64,000 nucleotides of DNA from Wenzhouxiangella sp. XN79A (GTDB lineage: Bacteria > Pseudomonadota > Gammaproteobacteria > Xanthomonadales > Wenzhouxiangellaceae), in assembly GCF_012272825.1 (NCBI RefSeq), contig NZ_JAAWWS010000131.1:141879-205878 (forward strand), written 5' to 3'. This document shows positions 17,441-26,211 of this stretch, piece by piece. The notes below the pieces were generated by a model. That model was not told the DNA's origin and made no database searches. It saw only the letters and a program-made list of their open reading frames with translations. How positions within the stretch are numbered: position 1 is the first letter of the stretch; each line of letters starts with the position of its first letter. Made by a program: the position numbers and the translations under genes.

Positions 17441-17752
17441 GAGAACCAACTCCTGAATGTCATCGATTTCAATATGTTGCAACAACGGTAAGATTGCGTT
17501 CAGCGGGTCGCACCTTGGGCCCTCGGTATCTTGCACACTCCCCGCCGGGGTCTGTTTCCAGACCGCCAAGCGCGATAGTAGCAGCATTCCTGCCGGGTTT
17601 CCAATCCCCGATCGGAGCCAGAACCCGCCCGGAATTCGTGACTCCCGTCACGATCCCGCACCCCGGACGCGCCCGTCGTGCAGATTCGCGACTGCGCCTT
17701 CCATTCTTATAAACGCGTTCCGTGACGAAATCACGTCAAGATTCAGCACGAT
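17441..17752. other. 312-base intergenic region upstream of the dockerin-like operon
   Basis: No gene seen. It holds the leader of the dockerin-like operon on the minus strand: a promoter candidate at 17575-17604 and, just inside the transcript, a perfect six-pair hairpin GGTCTG-GAAA-CAGACC (about 17551-17566) capped by a GAAA tetraloop. It does not match any riboswitch consensus I know. Confidence 0.5.
17575..17604 (-). promoter_or_regulatory. Predicted promoter of the dockerin/cohesin-like operon
   Basis: TTGGAA (17604-17599) and TACTAT (17580-17575) on the minus strand are 18 bases apart, each with four of six consensus matches. The leader to the ATG at 17440 would be about 128 bases. Confidence 0.35.
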
Positions 17753-18673
17753 TCAGAAGATTTCGGCGATGCAGCAGCGCAGCGACCCCCCGGCCTTCTC
17801 GACCTCGTCGAGCTCGACGGCGTGAATCCGGAAGCCCCAGCCCTCGAGCTGCTGGCGCTTTTCGGGCGCCAGTGCACGCCAGGCGGTCGCGCTGAAGAAC
17901 AGGTCGTCGAGGGTCACCGCCAGGCAATTGCCGGCGAAGGCCTGCTTCTCCTCCCGGGTGATTTCCAGCACGCGGCCCGGAAAGGCCTCGGCGATCGCGG
18001 CGGGTACGGCCGGATCGACGAAGGCGTCGGGGCAGATCACCAGCGCCCTGGAGGCCAGCACCGACATGACCACGTTGGTGTGGTACTCCTCCGGCTTGAG
18101 GTCGAAGCGGAAGGTCAGGGCCAGCTCGAACGCATCGTGCATCGCCCGGCAGCCCGCCTCGTCGACCCGACCGGTCATCCCGCAGAATCCCAACCGCCGC
18201 GCCCGGTCGATGACCAGCGCACCGGTCAGCTCGGCCACGCAGGCCGGGCCGGCGGCGAGGTCGATGGTCTGGTATTCCATCAGGTCGGAAAAGAACGCGC
18301 GGATGTCCGGCCGCTCGGCCTCGCGCTGGCGCTCCGGGTGGCGCATGGCGCCGACGATGAAGCGCCCCGGAATCGTCGCGAACACGTTGTTCGGGAACAG
18401 GTCGTCGGGATTGGCCTCGCGGCCCGGGAACCGGATCACAGGAATGCCGCAGCCGGCGATGGCATCGGTCAGACGCCGGTGCTGCTCGAGGGCCAGCGAC
18501 GGGTTCACGCCGACGGTCAGGTCCATGTAGCGGTTGTCGCGGGCGGCCTGGCGGGACAGACGGAACTGGTCCGGTTCGACCAGGAACACCGCCCGCGGCA
18601 CGGCGGGTGAATCGTCGGTGAGCCAGTCCTGTCGGATCTGGTCGAGAAAGTCTTCGGGACGGGTAACGATCAT
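17753..18673 (-). CDS. Amidinotransferase/arginine deiminase-fold hydrolase (CtlX/DDAH-like)
   Basis: A 306-residue member of the guanidino-group modifying superfamily (arginine deiminase, dimethylargininase, amidinotransferase). The substrate-carboxylate motif LFPNN is near residue 93, the catalytic His is in EEYHTNVV and the nucleophilic Cys is one of the two in GGSLRCC close to the C-terminus (300-301). The length and C-terminal Cys position resemble CtlX-type citrulline hydrolases and DDAH. It is monocistronic on the minus strand. The substrate (citrulline, arginine or a methylated arginine) cannot be chosen from sequence alone. Confidence 0.8.
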   Translation of the reverse strand: MIVTRPEDFLDQIRQDWLTDDSPAVPRAVFLVEPDQFRLSRQAARDNRYMDLTVGVNPSLALEQHRRLTDAIAGCGIPVIRFPGREANPDDLFPNNVFATIPGRFIVGAMRHPERQREAERPDIRAFFSDLMEYQTIDLAAGPACVAELTGALVIDRARRLGFCGMTGRVDEAGCRAMHDAFELALTFRFDLKPEEYHTNVVMSVLASRALVICPDAFVDPAVPAAIAEAFPGRVLEITREEKQAFAGNCLAVTLDDLFFSATAWRALAPEKRQQLEGWGFRIHAVELDEVEKAGGSLRCCIAEIF

Positions 18674-18761
18674 CGGGTCGAGGCGGTGGATTCGGGAAAG
18701 CGCCCGGCAACGGCGGCGCCATTCTCGGGGCCGGGACCGATCGCGTCAATCCCCTCGTCGA

Positions 18762-19196
18762 TCATCCCCGCCGCGCCCGGAAGAAGGCCCGCAGCCGATC
18801 GCCTGCCTCGTCGCCCAGCGGCCCCTGCTCGATGCGGCAGCGATGGTTCAGCGCCGGGTGGTCGAGCACCTGCAGCACCGAACCGCCGGCCCCGGCGCGC
18901 GGATCGCGGGCGGCGAACACCACCCGCTCGACGCGCGCATGGACCAGCGCCCCGGCGCACATCGCGCAGGGCTCCAGCGTGACGTACAGCGTGGTCCCCG
19001 GCAGCCGGTAATTGCCGACCGCCGCGGCGGCCGCGCGCAGCGCGACGATCTCGGCATGGGCGGTCGGATCGGCGTCGGAAATGACCCGGTTACCGCCCTC
19101 GCCGAGCACGCGGCCGTCGGCATCGACCAGCACCGCCCCGACCGGCACTTCGCCGCGCCGCTCGGCGGCGTCGGCCAGCGCCAGCGAGCGCTGCAT
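18762..19196 (-). CDS. tadA: tRNA-specific adenosine deaminase
   Basis: TadA converts A34 to inosine in tRNA-Arg(ACG). The 144-residue protein has the zinc-deaminase motifs HAEIVAL (His47, catalytic Glu49) and EPCAMC (Cys77, Cys80), plus the TadA-type C-terminal helix ending FFRARRG. The ATG at 19196 aligns the protein with the E. coli enzyme apart from a few N-terminal residues; the open frame upstream has no further ATG in a good context. It is divergent from the first GMC gene. Confidence 0.92.
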   Translation of the reverse strand: MQRSLALADAAERRGEVPVGAVLVDADGRVLGEGGNRVISDADPTAHAEIVALRAAAAAVGNYRLPGTTLYVTLEPCAMCAGALVHARVERVVFAARDPRAGAGGSVLQVLDHPALNHRCRIEQGPLGDEAGDRLRAFFRARRG

Positions 19197-19492
19197 GAGC
19201 CGAAGGTCGGCTGAACACTCGCGGGGCGATGGATCGGATGCACTGGGCGAATGCGTATCGCGGGTCACGGTTCGAATCTCCGGAAGACGAACGGCTCGGC
19301 GGTCGATGTCGAAGCCGCCGGACGGACCGCCACTCGCGCGAGGGCCGTTGATGGCGGGAGCACCGGGCAGGGTCCCGGAACATAGTACAGAAGAGTTCCG
19401 CCGTTGAGCCGATCGGCAGCGGCCCCGACCCGTCACACCACCCGGCTTGGCTATACTCGCGCCTTGCTGCCGCCTCTGGTACTCCGACCCCG

Positions 19493-20908
19493 ATGATCCA
19501 CGACGCCCGGACCGACCTGCCGGAAGTTCTCGAAGCCGACGTGGCGATCGCCGGCGGCGGGCCGGCCGGCATCGTGCTTGCGCTTGAACTTGCCGAGCGG
19601 GGACGTCGGGTGCTGCTGATCGAGGGGGGTGGCCGACAATCGCCGAACGGCGGAACCTCCATCTACGACAACACGACCAGCGGTCGGCCCTATCCATTGA
19701 CGGGCTCGCGCCTGCGCTGGCTCGGCGGAACCTCGAATCACTGGGGCGGCTGGGTGCGACCTTTCGATCCGCGCGATTTCACCGATGCCCCCTCGGGCGA
19801 TCTGCCTGGCTGGCCGATCGACGCCGACGCACTGAATGCCGGTTACCGCCGGGCCGCGGCATGGTGCGAGGTCGGAAGCGCCGACTACGATGTCGGGCGC
19901 ATCGGCCTGGAGCGTCGCGCCCGGCTGCTGGACCTGGCGAACACCGGCTTCGAGCACCGGGTGTTCCGTTTCAGCCCGCCGACGCGGTTCGGCTCGCGGT
20001 ACGCGGAGAGCCTGGATCGTTCGGAGCTCATCGATTGTCGCGTCAACCTGAACCTGGTCGAGCTGCAGCAATCCGAAGACGCGGTGTCGAGCGCACGCGC
20101 CGTCACGTTCGAAGGCCGATCCTGCACCCTTCGCGCCCGGCATTTCGTCATTGCGATGGGCGGCGTGGAGAATGCGCGCTTCCTCCTCGATCAGGCACGC
20201 GTGCCCGGCAACCAGGCCGGGCTGGTCGGCGGCGGATTCATGGACCACTTCGGCTTCACCCCGGGGCTGATGCTGGCCGATGCAGGGCTGCAGTACGAGC
20301 GCGGTCGGATCGCCGGCGACGACCTGATGACCGTGATGGCGCCCTCGGCCGGCACAGAGGGACCGAATTCCTGCGTGCTGCTGACCTCGACCGCTCCCGA
20401 CGACATCCTTCCGCCGGCCTACTGGACCAATCGCACCAGCGGTAACGCGGCGGGCGGTCACTACCGGATCAGCATGATCAACGCGCCGACCGCGCGTCGG
20501 GAGAGCCGGATCACGCTCGGCGACGAGCGCGACCGGCTCGGCCTTCGGCGCCCGCACCTGCACTGGCACCTGCCGCCGACCGAATTCGAACCGGTCATCG
20601 CACTGTTCGAGCGCTGGATGGACGCCATCGGCGCCCGCAACCGGGCCCGGATCAAGTGGACCCGCAAGACGCCACCGGACGAGAACGACAACGTCGGCGT
20701 CGGCTACCACCACATGGGCACCACGCGCATGTCGGCCGATCCGGCCGATGGCGTCGTCGATCCGGATGGCCGGGTCTGGGACCGGGACAACCTGTACGTC
20801 GCCGGCAGCTCGGTCTACCCCGCCGCCGGCTTCGCCAATCCGACCCTGACCATCTGCGCGCTGGCGGTCCGCATGGCCGCACACCTCGATCAACGACTGG
20901 AGGCCTGA
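19493..20908 (+). CDS. GMC-family FAD oxidoreductase 1
   Basis: A 471-residue glucose-methanol-choline oxidoreductase. It has an N-terminal FAD dinucleotide fold (AIAGGGPAGIVLALELAERG, with the Glu of LLIEGGG binding ribose), the substrate-loop motif GGTSNHWGGW, a second FAD contact in AMGGVENARFLL, and the C-terminal signature GYHHMGTTRMS with catalytic His, followed by VAGSSVYPAAGFANPT. It resembles the flavin subunits of fructose/gluconate dehydrogenases rather than soluble alcohol oxidases. It has no own signal, so export may be by partnership with the Tat-type lipoprotein gene three bases downstream. A TATACT at 19452-19457 may be its -10. Confidence 0.85.
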   Translation: MIHDARTDLPEVLEADVAIAGGGPAGIVLALELAERGRRVLLIEGGGRQSPNGGTSIYDNTTSGRPYPLTGSRLRWLGGTSNHWGGWVRPFDPRDFTDAPSGDLPGWPIDADALNAGYRRAAAWCEVGSADYDVGRIGLERRARLLDLANTGFEHRVFRFSPPTRFGSRYAESLDRSELIDCRVNLNLVELQQSEDAVSSARAVTFEGRSCTLRARHFVIAMGGVENARFLLDQARVPGNQAGLVGGGFMDHFGFTPGLMLADAGLQYERGRIAGDDLMTVMAPSAGTEGPNSCVLLTSTAPDDILPPAYWTNRTSGNAAGGHYRISMINAPTARRESRITLGDERDRLGLRRPHLHWHLPPTEFEPVIALFERWMDAIGARNRARIKWTRKTPPDENDNVGVGYHHMGTTRMSADPADGVVDPDGRVWDRDNLYVAGSSVYPAAGFANPTLTICALAVRMAAHLDQRLEA

Positions 20909-20911
20909 ACG

Positions 20912-21970
20912 ATGCGCCGGCGAGCCCTTCTGAAAACCACCGGCCTGACCGTCATCGGCCTCCAGTTCGGCCTGCTGGCCGGCTGCAGCGACGAGGCGTC
21001 CGATCCGCTCGCGATCGCGCCGTCCGATCCCGGTGCGCCGGCCGCGCTGCGCGCCCTGGCCGCGCGACTGGAGGGCATCGACTTCGTCGGGCCGGTGTGC
21101 GTGGATGAACTCCGCAACCCGGCGCCGCTGACCACCCTGCTCGAGCGCCTGCAGGCGACCTCGACCGACTCGCTGGACGAGGCGATCACCGTGGCGCTGC
21201 AGCAGGACTTCCGGGCCGGCGATCGGGTCGACATCGCCGGTTGGCAGCTGGCTCGCACCGAATGCCTGTTGCTGGCTGCGGCTGCGACCGCACGCGGCCT
21301 GCGCGATCCGGCGCGTACCGGACCCGGCGCGCTGCGGTTCGAGGACTTCGCCACCATCGAGCGCTGGGGGCCGGACGAGACGATCGAAGGGGCGACGTTC
21401 AACCCGACCGGCGACGGCCGCGGCGGCTTCTGGGTTCGCGTCGCCGACCCGGTACCCGCCTCCACCCGGTTGATGCTCGACGGTGTCGAACTCACCACGC
21501 GCTTCCCGGCCGGCGGGGTCACCGCCAGTCTCGAACCGGCCCACATGGAACGGGTCATCGCCAAGCCCGGCATGTACCCGCTGCTGATGGTCGACACCGC
21601 TCGCAACGTCGCGCAGCGGGTCGGCTATCTCACCGTCCGCCCCCGCCCGCCGGCAGCGATACTGGCCGACGGCTCGACGTCCAGGGCATTCTGCGAAGTC
21701 GAGCGCTGGGGACCGGATCACGCGCCGCAGGGCCAGGCCTTCAACGAGCAACCCGACGGCAGCGCGGCCTTCTGGATCCGGATCGGCTGCGCACCGACCG
21801 AAGCGGTGCTGCTCCTGGACGGCACGCCGCTGGATACCTCGGTCCGGCCCGGGCTGGTCTCGGCTCGCGTTCCGCACTTCGCCGAGCTCGAATCGGGCGA
21901 GCACCCCCTCGTGCTGCGCGATCCGGCGTCGGGTGAAGCGCTGGACATCGGACGCTTCCGGGTCCTGTAG
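20912..21970 (+). CDS. Tat-type lipoprotein with duplicated beta domain, partner of GMC oxidoreductase 1
   Basis: A 352-residue protein with an RRRALLK Tat-like start and lipobox LLAGC (Cys25). Residues 45-130 include AGDRVDIAGWQLARTE, which resembles the end of the small partner of GMC 2 and may be a gluconate-dehydrogenase subunit-3-like module. Two copies of a roughly 95-residue beta domain follow, marked by FATIERWGPDETIEG (146 on) and FCEVERWGPDHAPQG (260 on). It starts three bases after GMC 1, indicating co-translation. Likely role: escort and membrane attachment of the GMC enzyme across the cytoplasmic membrane; the beta domains may bind sugar or polymer. Confidence 0.7.
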   Translation: MRRRALLKTTGLTVIGLQFGLLAGCSDEASDPLAIAPSDPGAPAALRALAARLEGIDFVGPVCVDELRNPAPLTTLLERLQATSTDSLDEAITVALQQDFRAGDRVDIAGWQLARTECLLLAAAATARGLRDPARTGPGALRFEDFATIERWGPDETIEGATFNPTGDGRGGFWVRVADPVPASTRLMLDGVELTTRFPAGGVTASLEPAHMERVIAKPGMYPLLMVDTARNVAQRVGYLTVRPRPPAAILADGSTSRAFCEVERWGPDHAPQGQAFNEQPDGSAAFWIRIGCAPTEAVLLLDGTPLDTSVRPGLVSARVPHFAELESGEHPLVLRDPASGEALDIGRFRVL

Positions 21971-22001
21971 GCCAGGCCGGGCTCCAACGAATCGATGGAA
22001 T

Positions 22002-22025
22002 GCGCCCCGTCGGCGGGCGCGTTTA
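22002..22025 (+). terminator. Possible terminator after the GMC 1 partner gene
   Basis: GCGCCC (22002-22007) pairs with GGGCGC (22015-22020) and is followed by GTTTAT. The stem is short and the T-tract weak, but it sits 30 bases past a stop codon and before the next promoter region. Confidence 0.4.
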
Positions 22026-22187
22026 TCGACGGTCGGCATGCTGCACGATCTGCCGTCGGCGGCGTCGTGCCGCGTTGCGGCAGGTCCGACTCGCGGTCCA
22101 TCCGCTCTTGTCCATTGCAGGCCCCGAACCGGTCTGGGATACTTCCGCGGCCCGATCAGGAAATGACCCACGGGAAGGATTCGAAGC

Positions 22188-22673
22188 ATGCCTTCATTGC
22201 AAGCCCTGCCGTTGCGAGATCCCCAATTGCGATCCGAGCAAACGCGATCCGAGCAAACGCGATCTCGCCCATCGAACGCACCCGGCGCGCCTGGCCGGCG
22301 CCGCGTGCTGTCGCTGATCGGACTGGGCCTGCTGGCGCCGATCCTGCCGATGGGCTGCGCCGACCCGCACAGCGAACGGATGGCCTGGCCGGAACTCGCC
22401 CGAAGCCTGACCGGGATGGACGACGAAACCGGACGACGGATCGGTCGATCCTGGGCCGAGCAGAAGACGGGGGCGGAGGCCCTGCCCGAGATCGACGGCG
22501 GCCGCTGGGCCGGTGACGGATTGCTGTACGCGCCGGGCACCGAACCGCTGAGCCAGCTCGAAGCCCGGGTCCGCGCGCAGTATCTGAAGCAGGAAACGGC
22601 CACCGTGGACGGCTGGGTTCTCAGCCGGCTCGAACTGGACGTGCTCGCCCGGCTCGCCGAGACGACCGGATGA
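22188..22673 (+). CDS. Tat-type small lipoprotein, partner of GMC oxidoreductase 2
   Basis: A 161-residue protein. After a 36-residue polar N-terminus comes GRRRVLSLIGLGLLAPILPMGC, a twin-arginine-like signal ending in a lipobox Cys (57). The C-terminal part (YLKQETATVDGWVLSRLELDVLA) matches the corresponding segment of the GMC 1 partner and resembles subunit 3 of gluconate/sorbitol dehydrogenases. The polar N-terminus contains SEQTRSEQTRS, encoded by a 15-base tandem duplication. A purine-rich AAGGA precedes the ATG at 22188; a start nearer the arginines would also make sense. Its stop overlaps the GMC 2 start (ATGA). Confidence 0.65.
   Translation: MPSLQALPLRDPQLRSEQTRSEQTRSRPSNAPGAPGRRRVLSLIGLGLLAPILPMGCADPHSERMAWPELARSLTGMDDETGRRIGRSWAEQKTGAEALPEIDGGRWAGDGLLYAPGTEPLSQLEARVRAQYLKQETATVDGWVLSRLELDVLARLAETTG
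22231..22260 (+). repeat. Tandem 15-base duplication inside the GMC 2 partner gene
   Basis: GATCCGAGCAAACGC occurs twice head to tail (22231-22245, 22246-22260) and a third partial copy GATC follows. It preserves the frame and adds SEQTR-like units ahead of the Tat signal. Confidence 0.8.
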
Positions 22674-24082
22674 TCCTCGACGCGAGGAATTCCGCCGTCG
22701 AACTGAATCGACGTACGCCGATCCTGATCATCGGCGGCGGCGTGGCCGGGATCACCCTGGCGCGCAAGCTCGCCCGCCATACCCGGGTGACTGTGCTGGA
22801 AGCCGGCGGTTTCGAACCCGAAGCCGATGTTCAATCGATCTACGAAGGCGAAGCGGTCGGCCTGCCCTACTCGCTGACCGCGACTCGACTGCGTTTTCTC
22901 GGCGGTACGAGCAATCACTGGGGCGGCTGGTGCGGCCGATTCGACGACCTGGACTTCCGCGTTCGAGACTGGGTGCCGCACAGCGGTTGGCCGATCGAGT
23001 CGTCCGACATCGCGCCGTACTATGCCGAAGCCGCGGACCTTCTCGATCTCGGTCGCGCCGAATTCTCGCCGGCCGCGCTGACCGACGATCCGCGCCTCGC
23101 CGCGTTCACTGCCAATCCCTGGCTCGATCACCGCGCGTTCCGATTCAGTCTGCCGGTCACGCGCTTCGGCGCCAAGTACCGCGGCGAACTCGAGGCCAGC
23201 GACACGATCGAGCTGCTGCTCCACGCCAATGCGACCGAACTGCGGATGGACGAAGCGGGCGGCCGAATCGCCGAGGTCCGGGTGCGGACCCTCGACGGCC
23301 GGCGCGGCACGATTCGCGCCGGCACCGTCATCCTCTGCTGCGGGGCCATCGAAAACGCGCGCCTGCTGCTCGCCAGCCGCAACCAGGTGGACCACGGCGT
23401 CGGCAACGCACACGACCGGGTCGGTCGATTCTTCATGGAGCACCCGCACGTCAACCTGATGGACCTGCTGCCGCGCGACATGGACTGGTGCTACGGACAG
23501 ATGGCGCTGCGCAAGGACGGAGACCACTGGTTCGGATTCGGGCTGACGCTGAACGAAGAGGTGATGCGCGCAGATCGCTGCCTGAACCTGACCGCCCACT
23601 TCATGAACCGCGAATGCCAAGCCGGCGAGACGGTCACGGTCTCCGCGATGTTCGAGCAGGCACCGAACCCGGACAGCCGAGTGACGCTGTCCGACGCCGT
23701 CGATGCGCTGGGCCTGCCCCGGGTTCGGCTCGACTGGCAACTCACCGAACTGGATCGCCATTCGTTCCGGCGGGCCGCGCAACGAATCGCCGGCGCGCTG
23801 GGCAGCATCGGTCTCGGTCGGGTACGGGTCGGCGCCTGGGCCGGCGACGACCCGCCCGAGCGGATCGGCTACGGTTCACACCACATGGGCACCACTCGCA
23901 TGGCGGCCTCGCCGCGCGACGGCGTGGTCGACGCCGACTGCCGGGTCCACGGGCTCGACAATCTCTACGTGGCCGGCAGCAGCGTCTACGCGACCGGCGG
24001 TCCGATCAACCCGACCTTCACCCTGACGAGCCTTGCCCTTCGACTGGCCGATCACCTGCAGGGCCGAACGACAGGTCCGTAA
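22670..24082 (+). CDS. GMC-family FAD oxidoreductase 2
   Basis: A 470-residue paralogue of GMC 1 with the same motifs in order: FAD fold IIGGGVAGITLARKLA, substrate loop GGTSNHWGGW, CCGAIENARLLLAS, and the C-terminal HHMGTTRMAASPRDG with the catalytic His, then VAGSSVYATGGPINPTF. It is translationally coupled to its small Tat-type partner. Having two enzyme/partner pairs side by side suggests two substrates or two steps in one pathway. Its last 65 bases overlap the convergent glycosidase-like gene. Confidence 0.85.
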   Translation: MILDARNSAVELNRRTPILIIGGGVAGITLARKLARHTRVTVLEAGGFEPEADVQSIYEGEAVGLPYSLTATRLRFLGGTSNHWGGWCGRFDDLDFRVRDWVPHSGWPIESSDIAPYYAEAADLLDLGRAEFSPAALTDDPRLAAFTANPWLDHRAFRFSLPVTRFGAKYRGELEASDTIELLLHANATELRMDEAGGRIAEVRVRTLDGRRGTIRAGTVILCCGAIENARLLLASRNQVDHGVGNAHDRVGRFFMEHPHVNLMDLLPRDMDWCYGQMALRKDGDHWFGFGLTLNEEVMRADRCLNLTAHFMNRECQAGETVTVSAMFEQAPNPDSRVTLSDAVDALGLPRVRLDWQLTELDRHSFRRAAQRIAGALGSIGLGRVRVGAWAGDDPPERIGYGSHHMGTTRMAASPRDGVVDADCRVHGLDNLYVAGSSVYATGGPINPTFTLTSLALRLADHLQGRTTGP

Positions 24083-26045
24083 TCAGACAGCCGAGCTCGC
24101 GCGCATCGCCGGAAGGCGAATGCACCGCAGACGACTCGATGCGCACCCTGATCGTTCCTCCGGCGGCGAACGTGGTCGGCAACTGCAGCGGGTCCGCGCC
24201 CCGCTCACCGCACGGAATTTCAGCGAGGTGCCGACCGTCGACGGTCACGGTCAGCATCGGCGCTTCCGGCCAGTCCTCGGGCAGAAAGGTGTCGAGCCGG
24301 AGTGCATCGACCGGCCGGCGCGGCGTGAACTCCTCGATCAGCATCGCCCCCATCCAGCCGTCGTCGAAGCGCGGCTGCAGCAAGCGCGGCTGGACCTCCA
24401 GCGCCGCATTCAAGGCGCGGTACGCTCGCCCGGTGTCCTTGAGTTCGAAATCCCGATCGCGGATGCCGCTACGCTGCACGAAACCGGTGCTGTTGACTTC
24501 GTGCAGCGTGACCGCTCCGTCGGCTTCGAGCCGCAGGCGGCGCGCGCCGAGCTCGTGCTCCACGCAGACGCGCTGTCGAGGGCCGGCGAACTCCAGCGCC
24601 GCGAAGGCGTCCTGCCCGCCGCCCTGGAACGCGTCCAGCCGCGCCGTCCCGTCGACCGCCGTTGCCGCGACGCACAGCTCCGCGATGTCAGGCCGACCTT
24701 CGATGCTGTAGGCGAAGCGCCGGAGGTCGGTGGCCAGCGTCGCGCCGTCGCCCAGGTGAAGATCGGCTCCGTTCAGCTCGACCGCTCCGGTGGTCGTCCA
24801 ACCGGCCAGGCCGACGAAGAACTCGGGGTTGGCGATGGCGTCGTGCGCGTAGTCGGCCCAGGTCCAGACCCCGACCCCGCCGGTGCGGCCCTGCAGCACT
24901 TCGGCGGCGCGGTTCAGGAACTCCGACACGTCCTCATGCGGAATGCGACCGTTGCTCTCGTAGCCCGGCGTGAAATCCTCGAACAGGAACTGGCCGATGA
25001 AGATCTGCCGCGGACCGGCATGTTCGGCCACTTCGTCGAGCTTCCGCGCGAGGCGGTCGGCGGCGAGCTCGGGGCTGAGCAGTTCGCCCCGGTTCTCGCC
25101 GCCCATGCCCGGCGCCCAGTACAGCGTCACCCAGTCCGCCCCGGGCAGCGACCAGACCGGCCGATGGTCGAACCAGCCGATGATCTCCTCGCCGTCGTAG
25201 ATCGGGTCGCTGTCGATGCGGATCTCCATCGACAGCTTCGGAAACCGGGCGCGCGCCGGTTCGAAGAAGCGCTCGATCCAGGCCTCGGACATGAACTCGA
25301 GGAACAGCGCGTAGGCCGGCGTGCGGCGCTCCGGGATCAACACGCGGCCGGACGGATCGGTCGTGAGCCCGAAACGCTCGACCGCTTCGTCAATGTCGTA
25401 GCGGTCGAGCAGCCAAGCTTCGAACCCGGTCGTCCGCGCCGCCTCGCGGCGGATCGCTTCCGGCGCCTGACCGAACCAGGTCACCGTCCACAGATCCTCC
25501 CACGAGAAGAACCCGAACTGCAGGCCCGGAACATCACCGACGGCCTGCCACAGCGCTTCGATGTAGTCCAGCCAGGCACGATAGTGCGTCTCGTCCTGCC
25601 ACAGCTGCATCAGCCGCTCGGCAGCACCCGGATCGATCCAGTCCCAGGCGTACGAAATCCGGAGGATGGTCTTCAGGCCCATCGCGTCGGCCTGCTGCAT
25701 CAGTCCGCGCAGCCGGGCCACACGTTCCGGGTCGAGCTCGCCGGAGCGCGGATCCGGCGCGAAGCCCGGCCACGGAACGAGAAAGACCACGGTGTTGAAC
25801 CCGTCGTCGAGCAAGCGCTGGAAGTCCCGCTCCGCGATGGCTTCGAGTTCGGTGTTCCAGAAATTGACCGGCCAGGCCTCGCCGAACCAGTGCGCGGCTC
25901 GGATGTACGGATCGGCCGCCCTCTCCGGCGGCGGGACGGCCTGACTCGGTGCGGCCTCGCCCGGCGTCTCCACCGTACGCAGCTGCAGGACCACAAGAAT
26001 GGCGACCGGCACGAGAACCAGCGCGATGAGCAGGAGTCGCTTCAT
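24018..26045 (-). CDS. Membrane-anchored TIM-barrel glycoside hydrolase-like protein
   Basis: A 675-residue protein with an N-terminal membrane anchor (LLLIALVLVPVAILVVLQL) lacking a clear cleavage site, then a cellulase/GH42-like TIM barrel of about 370 residues: AAHWFGEAWPVNFWN, LLDDGFNTVVFLVPWP, FGFFSWEDLW and GGVGVWTWADYAHD are typical strand ends, with Glu/Asp residues that could be the catalytic pair. The last 230 residues look beta-rich (carbohydrate-binding-like). The location beside two GMC oxidoreductase pairs suggests a periplasmic glycan-processing function. The family number and substrate cannot be given from sequence reading. Confidence 0.65.
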   Translation of the reverse strand: MKRLLLIALVLVPVAILVVLQLRTVETPGEAAPSQAVPPPERAADPYIRAAHWFGEAWPVNFWNTELEAIAERDFQRLLDDGFNTVVFLVPWPGFAPDPRSGELDPERVARLRGLMQQADAMGLKTILRISYAWDWIDPGAAERLMQLWQDETHYRAWLDYIEALWQAVGDVPGLQFGFFSWEDLWTVTWFGQAPEAIRREAARTTGFEAWLLDRYDIDEAVERFGLTTDPSGRVLIPERRTPAYALFLEFMSEAWIERFFEPARARFPKLSMEIRIDSDPIYDGEEIIGWFDHRPVWSLPGADWVTLYWAPGMGGENRGELLSPELAADRLARKLDEVAEHAGPRQIFIGQFLFEDFTPGYESNGRIPHEDVSEFLNRAAEVLQGRTGGVGVWTWADYAHDAIANPEFFVGLAGWTTTGAVELNGADLHLGDGATLATDLRRFAYSIEGRPDIAELCVAATAVDGTARLDAFQGGGQDAFAALEFAGPRQRVCVEHELGARRLRLEADGAVTLHEVNSTGFVQRSGIRDRDFELKDTGRAYRALNAALEVQPRLLQPRFDDGWMGAMLIEEFTPRRPVDALRLDTFLPEDWPEAPMLTVTVDGRHLAEIPCGERGADPLQLPTTFAAGGTIRVRIESSAVHSPSGDARELGCLITDLSFGPAGDRPVEGQGSSG

Positions 26046-26097
26046 GACCGATCAGTGGGCCACGCGGGTCGTTCGGTCGCACTCAGCCGCCGCATAC

Positions 26098-26170
26098 GCG
26101 CCGTGGGCAGGGCGCGCAAAGCGCGCGTACCGGCCCGAGCGTCGAGCGAGGGGAATTCGGCCCACGGCGC
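26098..26170. repeat. Long inverted repeat between guaA and the glycosidase-like gene
   Basis: GCGCCGTGGGC (26098-26108) and its exact complement GCCCACGGCGC (26160-26170) enclose a smaller GCGCG-caaa-GCGCG hairpin. It lies 42 bases beyond the guaA stop on the same transcript side and could act as a transcript-end or processing structure; there is no U-tract. Confidence 0.45.
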
Positions 26171-26211
26171 CTGTGCGACGGCCGTTCGGGAGCCCCGGTG
26201 CCCTCGACGGA

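Noticed and set aside
17441..17568. c-di-GMP (GEMM) riboswitch in the dockerin operon leader
   Set aside because: A GAAA-capped hairpin is present, but the conserved GEMM core and the second helix pattern are not found.
19451..23782. A 1443-codon open frame on the minus strand opposite the GMC genes
   Set aside because: It is a shadow frame caused by high GC: composition is extreme in Arg, Gln and Gly, there are no domains, and the plus-strand genes have clear family motifs.
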